DNA of 64,000 nt from Helicoverpa zea (taxonomy: Eukaryota; Arthropoda; Insecta; Lepidoptera; Noctuidae), in the NCBI RefSeq assembly GCF_022581195.2, contig NC_061472.1, positions 4,216,001 to 4,280,000 on the forward strand, given 5' to 3'. Positions within the stretch are counted from its first letter, which is position 1. Each line of letters opens with the position of its first letter. Position numbers and translations under genes: made by a program. The notes under the pieces are model-generated. The model saw only the letters and a program-made list of their open reading frames with translations. It was not told the origin of the DNA and did no database searches. Below, piece after piece: positions 24,275 through 32,910 of the stretch.

Positions 24275-25088
24275 GAAAAATATGCCTTATACCATTGTCA
24301 CCAAAAGAAAATTTGCACACCAGGGGGAGACAAAGTGTGTGGGGTCGATCTAAAAACAAAAGTGGTCGCGGAATTTCCTGATAAATGTACTTTGCATGGA
24401 GTGAACTGCAACAAGATGGGATGTTAGTTAATTTTACCTTGTCAAGTTTATTTATTGTCGTGTTCTATTCTGCACGGTAGAGTCGTTTACACACTCCTAA
24501 AATATTAGGACGTTATAGGCATTTTATTCTGGTAGATTGTTTATTTTTAGATTTCATAATCACAGCTTTGTAAGGACACACATTTTCTGAGTAAGTATAT
24601 CTTGTACAGCACATTCATCATTCTTATTTCGACAAAAATAATTGCACAAGATTGTCCTCTTCCTCCTGTCCTGTTCCTAATTTTATTTGGAATCTGCGCA
24701 ATATGTCATCCTCTTCCATTTTTCACTGTCACTCGTCATACTGACACTCACTCCCTTCCTATTCATATCATCTTTCAGACAAACCATCCATCTTTTTTTA
24801 GGTCTTCCTTTTCCTCTCCATCCATCTACATTCTAATTTACATAAGATTGTACTTCAAACATATTTATTTCAGTTTACTGGAAATTAGACACTGATCATT
24901 GTGCCGCGACCGTGATCTTCGGTGCTGAGCTGTTCCACCTTGGTCAACCCCAAGGTTATGAAACTGTCTCGCCAAGTTCAACTCCTGCTAATACCACCAA
25001 GAGTGTCTTTCCCTCTTGGATCGCAGACCGCATCAAGAAAAGTTTCGCAAGCCTCCTCAATAGAACTCATGTGACCCAGTTGAGATAA
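24275..25088 (+). CDS. Kazal-like core and terminal exons, no signal exon seen (partial)
   Basis: Exon 24275-24422 starts in phase 0 after ACAG and encodes HCHQKKIC, GDKVCGVD, FPDKCTLHGVNC, ending in phase 1 at GTTAGT. Exon 24874-25088 gives FYWKLDTDHC (sixth cysteine) and a 60-residue tail rich in Ser/Thr, ending in TAA. It most resembles the genes at 22542 and 26988. No ATG-containing signal exon is visible between 23848 and 24275, a stretch with repeat fragments (for example CTGCTGGACAAAGCCGTAGC near 24081). Sharing of the signal exons at 22542-22689 by alternative splicing is possible, since their phase 0 end fits. Otherwise this is a pseudogene with intact exons. Confidence 0.65.
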
Positions 25089-25938
25089 AAAATAATACAA
25101 AATTATTATGTTTATTTTATTAGACCCTCAGTCAGTTGTTTGATCGGGCGCTTGATAAAATCGGAGATGTATAAGAGTGTATACGTAACTCATGATTTTT
25201 TAAAAATCTACCATAATATAATAGCTAAATAAAACCTTACATGAAAAAGTTTCTTACTAAATACACTACATGAGCTACGCCCTTAGGATAAAGTTGAAAC
25301 TTCATCTCAAAAGCGCAGCTTTAGGCGGACAATCATATAAATTTTCCTACCTAATTCCTAGCAGAACGTTACCTATGTGTGGAAATTAACAATAAACACG
25401 TCCAAAAATGTCCAATAAATACCAGAACATGTAGCTACTTCAATCTGTAAAACTTTCCCAATCAATGTACCTATAGCTTAAGAGTTACTTTACGTTACTT
25501 AAGCGACTGCATACTGCAAACTTTTAGTCGGCCAATAGTTTGTTTAGATTCATATATCAGTATGATGATAAATTGGCAGTACGCATTTTAGAAAGATCAG
25601 GTGTTTATGCGGTATGAGACCTAACTGAAAACATTGATTGGAATCAAGATTTTCTTTTAAAATCCAGTGTGTTAGAAATAAAGCAGATAATATATTTGCG
25701 TAGGTATAAATGATATACGCTAGTATCTGCACATTGGTATCAAATCCATAAATCTCGAGTCTTTGTTATCTTCCGGCTACTTTACCTACTAAACGATAAT
25801 AAAGGATTTCTCAATACGCAATACTGAATTCTTCAGCATTCATTTTATAAGGTGGCCACAATGTAGACTCGGTAGGGCACAGTTTAAAGATGATGGACAG
25901 TTATGCAGTAGCTTACTACTAAAATTATAAAAATACTT

Positions 25939-26121
25939 ACTTCTGCCTGCGGCTCTGCCCACGTGGTGTGTTGGTAAAAAGTAGCCTGTGTTAGGTTAGT
26001 CCAGGGTATCACCTATCTACATACCAAATTACCAACCAAATCGGTCCAGCAGTTTTTGCGTGAAAGAATAATAATCATACATCCATACATTCTCACAAAC
26101 ACATTTATAATATTAGTAGGA
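25939..26121 (-). mobile_element. Helitron-like fragment
   Basis: Read on the minus strand it starts TCCTACTAATATTATAAATG after an A, as in the other Helitron-like copies. It ends in a degenerate GC-rich segment (GTGGGCAGAGCCGCAGGC) without an intact CTAG. Confidence 0.5.
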
Positions 26122-26926
26122 TAGTAGGAAGTAGAATATTACCTAGAAGGACAGTAGTAAGAAGTAAGATAATGTATATTATTTTAATAAAATGTGTGTT
26201 TGTCTGTGTTTATTAATATTTATTTTTATTTCAATATTATGTAGTTTTATGACGGTGGTCGATAACGTGACACTGAACTGTCTCTGTACAGAATATAAGT
26301 ATTATTTCACGTAAATAAATAGTCAATGTTACTTCTAAATCAAGATAAAAAAAATTAAGTGTAAAGATTTTATCACTAGAGCGACAAATATCACTTTGAG
26401 TGCCTGAAGCCGTGTGGTAAGTGTCAGTTTTTAAGTATTTGCGTAAGTATACAAGGTGTTGATTTGCATTTGTGCCATAGTTCAGGAGGAGGATATACAA
26501 TACGTAAATAATCGATTGGAATTACAGTAGATGGGAAATAACTATTATGCACTGCTTTTTTTGTCATTGTAATGTCGTGGTATTTCCGTAGTAATCCAAT
26601 TTTATGAATGAAATTTATGAGTGATCGTTGCGTATGCTTTGTGTTTGCGTTTGTGTGAGGGTGCAGCACGGTTTTAACGCCAGTAACATACGCGCCAAGT
26701 TTAAATAAGGCTAGATGACATTTACGGAATTCCGAAAAAAAAATGAAAGAAAAAAAATTACGTACCAATTTTTTTATTGATTTGGGTCGAGAATCATTAG
26801 CATAATTACCTCCTTGAATATGGCACGGATGCAAATCAACAGCTTGTATTTTTTACGAATGCAGTACCTACTTAACACATTAATTTAATTAATAGTTAGT
26901 TTAATTGCAATTTATGAAGTTTCATT

Positions 26927-26952
26927 ACCGTGTAATCGTACTTCGTGTTTTA
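26927..26952 (+). promoter_or_regulatory. Conserved upstream block (second copy)
   Basis: ACCGTGTAATCGTACTTCGT and the following TTTT match the block upstream of the paralogue at 22542. A shared promoter element is inferred. Confidence 0.4.
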
Positions 26953-26987
26953 TTTCTATTTTGTAGAATAGAATATAGTTTGTTGCG

Positions 26988-28796
26988 ATGAATTATTTAA
27001 AAATAATATTTTTAGGTAAACAAGTTTAAAGTTTGGAATTGACTTCAATAACTTGAATTACAAAATAAATAACTGAATTGATAATTTTTGATTAATTAAT
27101 ATTTTTCAGTTTTATTTGCTATGTTTTGGCAAGTCAAATCACTCACGGAACATTTAAGTAAAGTGAGTTGAGTGTTTTTTTTAACTATATGTTTTTGGCG
27201 CAATAACCTCATGAGGTGGTGTGATTGCATTTCAGCAAGTCATTTAGTTAGGCACTTCTGAATGGCTACAACTGAATTTAGAACACCCGCAAACTACAAT
27301 CTCAACTGTCAGCTGTCTAAATAGTGGACCTGAAGATAGGCTAACAGTTTATTTATAATTTTTTCGGTCTATTTTGTAGCCACCGGACACCTGAGCGTTA
27401 TGATGGGGATACTAACATTTATCTTCATACTGATTAATGTGGGGCTCCATTGATCATCATCTGCCTAGCCTTTTCCCAACTATGTCTGGGTCGGACGCCA
27501 GTGAGTACCATCCTTCACAAGGAGTGACTGCCTACCTGATCTCTTCAAACCAGTTATTCGGGCAACCCAATACCCCTTTGTAAGACTGTTGTTGTCAGAC
27601 TTACTAGCTTCTGACTACCCGTCACGACTGCTAAACATATTCAATGACATAGAAAGACGATACTTTAAAAACGGAGATCAAGCCAGAAATGAAGATTCAG
27701 AGTAAAAAATAATGAATATACGAATATACAAAGTCAAATGATTAAAAACCATATTACAATATATTTTTTGCAGAATTTCGCAAGGTTTCACTGTTACAAG
27801 CTGCTGCATTGTGTCCCGGGTGGAGTGTCGCTGTGTACGAAAGATCTCGCGTATCGTGGGGATCGCTACGTGGATCTCATACGATTCCCTGACAAATGTT
27901 CTTTCTATTCCGCCAACTGCCGTCAATTGGGACGTTAGTCAATATTGTTTCGTTCAATACAATAATTTTTGGCTTGGTATTGCAAACACTGCAGGAAAAA
28001 GTGCTTCTTGGCTGAACTAGCCTAGATACATTTTTGATGCCTTTATAGGTGCAATTAAAATCAATCATATTTTACAGATTGTCTCAATATGTACTTACCA
28101 AATGCAATGGGGTTATAGACAGCAGGCCCCGAAAAAATGGATAATCATACTTACATAAAAGTCTAACTAAAAGTTTCCATTTCAGACTTTTGGGTATTAG
28201 AAGAAGATAAATGTCATGGATGGATGCCTTATAATGAACAATGGTACCTCGATCGTTTTACCAAAGAACCAACAGAACCTACAGAAGCTAAAGAACAGAA
28301 TACACCACGCAGCGACGAAGATACTGAACCCGTGACAACAGTATCAGCTACTACGATTACTACAGCCAGCAGCAAAGATACTGAACCCGTGACAACAGTA
28401 TCAGCTACTACGATTACTACAGCCAGCAGCAAAGATACTGAACCCGTGACAACAGTATCAGCTACTACGATTACTACAGCCAGCAGCAAAGATACTGAAC
28501 CCGTGACAACAGTATCAGCTACTACGATTACTACAGCCAGCAGCAAAGATACTGAACCCGTGACAACAGTATCAGCTACTACGGTTACTACAGCCAGCAG
28601 CAAAGATACTGAACCCGTGACAACAGTATCAGCTACTACGATTACTACAGCCAGCAGCAAAGATACTGAACCCGTGACAACAGTATCAGAACCTGAGGGT
28701 CTGCGAACACCCAGCGACAAAGATGCAATAGAACGTGCGAGGTTTCTGCGTCATATCCTTAAAAATATGAATTTTGGCCTGCTTAATTCGAATTGA
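26988..28796 (+). CDS. Kazal-like secreted protein with mucin-like repeat tail
   Basis: Four exons (26988-27015, 27110-27162, 27774-27933, 28186-28796) join in frame to 283 residues. Signal peptide: MNYLKIIFLVLFAMFWQVKS. The core exon reads FHCYKLLHC, GGVSLCTKD, a long loop between the third and fourth cysteines, then FPDKCSFYSANC, ending in phase 1. The last exon gives HFWVLEEDKC (sixth cysteine) and an acidic linker. Six tandem copies of a 19-residue unit, DTEPVTTVSATTITTASSK, follow, plus a truncated seventh, and then a unique basic-aromatic end of about 36 residues. The repeat is dense in Ser/Thr and likely a site of O-glycosylation (inference). The sister gene at 22542 has only a short Thr-rich tail, so this array is a recent expansion. 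Confidence 0.84.
27452..27650 (+). repeat. Interspersed repeat family A, copy 1 (diverged)
   Basis: Shares blocks such as CCTTTTCCCAACTATGT, AAGGAGTGACTGCCTACCTG and ACTAGCTTCTGACTACCCGT with copies at 29311-29582, 32648-32910 and, inverted, 60918-61142. It looks like the non-coding end of a LINE or a SINE-like family. It lies in the intron before the core exon of the gene at 26988-28796. Confidence 0.65.
28320..28689 (+). repeat. 57-bp coding tandem repeat, 6.5 copies
   Basis: The unit starts GATACTGAACCCGTGACAAC and has a period of 57 bp (19 codons, so length changes keep the frame). Copies are essentially identical apart from one A-to-G change in the fifth, indicating recent expansion or homogenisation. 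It encodes the Ser/Thr-rich tail of the gene at 26988-28796. Confidence 0.95.
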
Positions 28797-28959
28797 GCAC
28801 CTTATTTGTGAGAACTCGCTTTAACATTTACTTGGGTGATTGATTATAGAAAGCTTAGGTAAAAAATATATTTCTGTCAATTTTCGTTTTTCTTGCCTGA
28901 AATAGTCCTCGCGTATCATTTAAATGCGAAAGTTACTGTGGCTATCTTATTGTCCACGC

Positions 28960-29283
28960 TGTCACCCAAACAACCTTTATGGGGCCCTTTATGGGGCCTG
29001 GGCGAGGGCCTTCTTGCGCCTGTATGACTGCCGCGAGGAGGCACTGCGTTAGGGGGAAACCCCGTTGCAGCGACAAGCTGTCGCAATCTCATGGTGCCTT
29101 GGAGTGCAGAGCCGGGCACGCCACCATGGTGGCGGTAAGTGCCCTTAGTAGTAACCCTTGGTAGTCCTTGAGGAGTGGCTCGGGAGGAGTCACGGCGCAC
29201 TCACCTGCCGCAAGACGCAGGTCCTCACTGGACACGGCAGTTTCGGGAGGTACCTGCATCGGATCGGGCGTGAGGTGGTTACA
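28960..29283 (+). pseudogene. R1-clade LINE ORF2 C-terminal fragment
   Basis: The plus strand encodes GALTCRKTQVLTGHGSFGRY and LHRIGRE, matching the conserved segment just before the zinc-knuckle of R1-clade LINE reverse transcriptase proteins; the better-preserved copy at 45974-46703 shows the same motif. The fragment breaks off at about 29283, where a family A repeat begins. Confidence 0.55.
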
Positions 29284-29310
29284 TGCATTTTAAAAACTGC
29301 GGCTCTCGCA

Positions 29311-29582
29311 TGTCATCATCATCCTCCGAGCCTTTTTCCCAACTATGTTGGGGTCGGCTTCCAGTCTAACCGGATTCATCTGAGTACCAGTGCTTTACAA
29401 GAAGCGACTGCCTATCTGACCTCCTCAACCCAGTTACCCGGGCAACCCGATACCCCTTGGTTAGACTGGTGTCAGACTTACTGGCATCTGACTATCCGTA
29501 ACGACTGTCAAGGATGTTCAATGACAGCCGGGACCTACAGGTTAACGTGCCATCCGAAACACAGTCATTGGTGTCTAAGATA
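29311..29582 (+). repeat. Interspersed repeat family A, copy 2
   Basis: Nearly identical to the copy at 32648-32910 over GTACCAGTGCTTTACAAGAA, GCGACTGCCTATCTGACCTC and later blocks, ending CACAGTCATTGGTGTCTAAG. It is preceded by CATCATCATCCTCCGAGCC. Confidence 0.8.
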
Positions 29583-29719
29583 TTCTAATGCAGCTCTCAT
29601 GTACCAAAGCAAAATACCCACCCGCATGGTCTTGTCACTTGCTTCAGCTACATTCACCGTACAGACGCACCCGTGTTTCATGATTAACATGAAACAAAAG
29701 TAGGAGAGTCAAGTCAAAA

Positions 29720-29932
29720 GTGTTAGTGCTATATGTATTTATGGATATGACTAAAGCTTTCGATTTAGTCGATCATAATATTCTACTTCAGAAACCTAAT
29801 GCGTATGGAATAAGGGGTAACGCATTTTCACTTATATACAATCATATTATCTGGATAGTAGAACACAGTTTACGGAAACTGAACGAATGTCTAAGAATGA
29901 TAAAAAAGAAATTAAATATGTATCTGTTATAG
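29720..29932 (+). pseudogene. Jockey/CR1-type reverse transcriptase fragment
   Basis: The reading frame contains VLYVFMDMTKAFDLVDHNIL, a reverse transcriptase motif A (AFD-x-VDH), followed by YGIRGNA, typical of Jockey/CR1-group LINEs. The rest of the domain is missing or unrecognisable, so this is a decayed fragment. Confidence 0.65.
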
Positions 29933-30132
29933 CCATAGTGATAAAATAGATATCATACGTAATGACTGGTCATTATATATCCAAATTGACAAGACAATGT
30001 GATAAATTAATCATTTTATCTGGATATTATTAATAATAGCGTTCAACGTTAGCCAAAGAAATAAATATGGTGTAACCAACTTACTACTGACTAATTCTTC
30101 AAAACAGCTAAAGTTATTACTGACTATAAGAA

Positions 30133-30336
30133 ATCATAAAATGACCCCTCCTGCTGTGGGTTAGCAGCGTAACGGACTGTCAGAGTCGAACTGATTAAAA
30201 CGCACTGGAGTTTGCTGATACTCTTTGAGGAGCGCGTGTTTCCACGTCCACTGCAGCGGCTAGGATGAGAGGTGCGAGTTCTCAATCGTTCCGCCGCCTC
30301 CTTCTCTAGCATGGCTGCTTCGCAGAAGGGACGAGG
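30133..30336 (-). repeat. R1-like LINE 3' fragment
   Basis: The sequence matches the 3' end of the LINE copy at 45974-46703 in two blocks: CTGTGGGTTAGCAGCG, and the coding end MLEKEAAERLRTRTSHPSRC on the minus strand. It is diverged and internally shortened. Confidence 0.6.
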
Positions 30337-30714
30337 ATCGAATGTTCGTTTGATCGAGCGTTAAATGCATCGCATATTCATCCTATCGAAAAATCTATAT
30401 TTTTTATAAATACAAGAAAAACTCAAAATTTATGAATAAATCATATTTTAATGTAGTTTTTATTATTATTTAACATTTTTTCTATCGCATTATCATCTCT
30501 TTTGCCTCTTTTTTGTAAAGTAGGTCTTCCCAATCCCGCGTTTGCCTTTTCAATTCACACAAAATTTTAAAATGTACCTTTAAAAGATAAGAATTAAAGA
30601 TTAAAATGTGATTTATTAGTAAATTTTGAGTTTTTCTTGTATTCATAAAAAATAAGGATTTTTCGATAGGATGAATATGTTTTGCATTTAACGCTCGATC
30701 AAACGAACATTCGA
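30337..30714. repeat. Foldback with arms of about 115 bp
   Basis: The left arm 30337-30452 (starts ATCGAATGTTCGTTTGATCG) is the inverse of the right arm 30602-30714 with about 90% identity, around a 150-bp AT-rich centre. It is followed at 30715-30862 by irregularly spaced TTCGAT motifs. Probably part of an inverted-repeat transposon whose left end was lost next to the R1-like fragment. Confidence 0.75.
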
Positions 30715-31172
30715 TATTTTGAACACTCGATGTATAGACTGCGCGATGTATTGAATGTTCGATTTAATAACCATTCGATATTATGAATGTTCGAGTATTT
30801 AGAATTTCGATTTATAGTGGTCGATCAATTGATATTCGATTATTTGTTATTCGATTTGGCATAGTACACCCTTTTCAATCTGTTAGAATATTGACTTTTA
30901 ACTTTACCATGCCTTTAAATATACAAAACCACATTGATCGTCAAGAAAAATACCTATATTGTTTAAAAATAATTCAGAAGAGCGTTAAAGATCTACAAGG
31001 CCAAAATATCGACACGAATTATGTCTCAGATCCTCAAAGACAGCCCTTATTCACAATAGCATTCTGTGTATGGCTCCTAACATAACAATAAGAACCCAAA
31101 TGTTATCAAAGATTTGAACTTGACACAATTTAAAAGGAAACTTAATGATTTTTTAAATGCATTTATTGTTTA

Positions 31173-31810
31173 CTAGCTTCTGCCAGCGACTTCGTCCGCG
31201 TTAAATTCGGACTTTGTGCAAAGAGAGGAAGAAATAATAAACACCAGCCTATCCAATTATCCAAATCTTTACGTACCTACTACTTTTAGATTTTACTTTA
31301 CCCAAAAAGAAATAAAATGTAAACTATTAATAATTTGTGACAAAAGAAAGTTAAAAATAAATTACTTAAAGTCGCGCTGGAAGGTTTGTCAATATCAATT
31401 ATTGTCGTTGAATACGGTTGAGCACAACTGCTAAGCTATCGAGAGTTACACGTGTTATTGTGAGCCAACCAAAAAAGATAGACAGACACTACAGACGCTG
31501 TCCTGGTATATTTCTTACATAATTTTAAGAAGCACATTTCCGTCAAACATGGTTTCTGTGTAGCTTTAACCATGAAGGCTGCACACGCGACGGAAGCTTA
31601 AAAAATGGAATTACTTCTCCCGTTTTCCCAATTTTTCCCTTCACTGCTCTGCTCCTATTGATCGTAGCGTGATGAAAAGTATCCTATAACCTGCCCAGGA
31701 GTATGAAAAATAATTGTACCAAGTTTCATTAAAATCCGTCAAGTAGTTTTTGTTTCCATAACGAACATACAGACAGACAGACAAAATTTTACTGATTGCA
31801 TTTTTGGCAT
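31173..31810 (-). mobile_element. Helitron-like element, degenerate 5' part
   Basis: At 31173 CTAGCTTCTGCCAGCGACTT matches the 3' end (minus orientation) of the Helitron-like family. A segment at 31715-31790 has the related AAGTAGTTTTTGTTTCCATA and CAGACAGACAGAC stretch. The 5' boundary is uncertain. Confidence 0.4.
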
Positions 31811-32029
31811 CAGTATCTATCACTAATCACCCCTCAATAGTTATTTTGGAAAAATATTTAATGTACAGAATTTACCTCTCTACAGATTTATTACAAGTAT
31901 AGATAATAATAATAAATTGTAAGTTTATATTCTAATATTTTATTGTATTTTAACTAAATTGTGACATTTATTTTGTATACTTATCAATTTTAATAGATTA
32001 TTTTGTTAAATAGTGTATGCCTAATGGGT

Positions 32030-32112
32030 AGCTTTTCGAGTTACCATTAAAATTACTATTAAGACCTACTGTATCACCAAAAAGCACACTAATAAATACT
32101 TTGACTTTGAAA
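32030..32112 (+). repeat. LINE 3' tail
   Basis: ATTACTATTAAGACCTACTG followed by AATAAATACTTTGACTTTGA resembles the 3' tail of Jockey/CR1-type LINEs, a second example of which is at 38716-38864. Confidence 0.4.
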
Positions 32113-32647
32113 AAAAAAGCTGTGATTGATGTACCCAAACTTAAGGCTTTCTAAGAATCAGTGGCGCCATCTACAAGTTTTCTCCGTCACCAACACAGAT
32201 TTGGGAACATGTAGCGAACAGTTAATATCATAAGTATAATACACGATCCGGTTCAGAATCAAGTTAGTACGTTAAACGGTAGATGTCGCTGGTAGTATCA
32301 TTTTAAAAAGTTTATGAATTAAATCGAGTATTCATTTTATACATTTACGCTGTCTATATAAAATTTTGGTTTCAATTAACAACATGAACACAACAGAATT
32401 TAATTGAATTTTTTTGATAGTTACCTCTTGTGATCGCAGAGCCTCATAAAAAACAAATTCGTTTAGCCTTTTCCGACTAATATTATGGTCAACTTCTAGT
32501 CTATCCTAATGAAACAAAGTATTTGTTTATTACATGAATCGCCTGCCTATTTGAATTCTGACCTCCACAACCTAGTGCCTCCTCCGAAACAGGGGTGTTA
32601 TGACATGAGATGGTCACAAATCCACAGACAGATAAACTGTTACTTCA

Positions 32648-32910
32648 TTATCGCCCTTTTTCCCGATCATGTTTGGGGTCGGCTTCCAGTCTAACTGGAT
32701 TCAGCTGAGTACCAGTGCTTTACAAGAAGCGACTGCCTATCTGACCTCCTCAACCCAGTTACCCGGGCAACCCGATACCCCTCGGTTAGACTGGTGTCAG
32801 ACTTACTGGCTTCTGACTACCCGTAACGACTGTCAAGGATGTTCAATGACAGCCGGGACCCACAGTTTAACGTTCCATCCGAAACACAGTCATATTGGTG
32901 TCTAAGATTG
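32648..32910 (+). repeat. Interspersed repeat family A, copy 3
   Basis: Very similar to 29311-29582; starts at CCCTTTTTCCCGATCATGTT and ends CATATTGGTGTCTAAGATTG. A more decayed copy with the same order of blocks precedes it at about 32464-32640. Confidence 0.8.

Larger units (their letters stand above)
25089..26987. other. Intergenic with repeat fragments
   Basis: There is no coding exon I can support. At 25509 a sequence GCATACTGCAAACTTTTAGT matches the end of the MITE at 36326-36626. A Helitron-like fragment lies at 25939-26121. Open frames on the minus strand at 26.2-26.8 kb look non-coding. Confidence 0.4.

Noticed and set aside
26237..26834. Two overlapping minus-strand frames of 87 and 136 codons
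   Set aside because: No domain, signal peptide or consistent splice sites; amino-acid content looks random.
28229..28720. 163-codon minus-strand frame with valine-rich repeats
   Set aside because: It is the antisense reading of the 57-bp repeat in the last exon at 28186-28796; no splice sites or similarity support it.
29158..29703. 181-codon plus frame
   Set aside because: It runs through an R1-like fragment into a family A repeat, so it is a chance fusion of two repeats.
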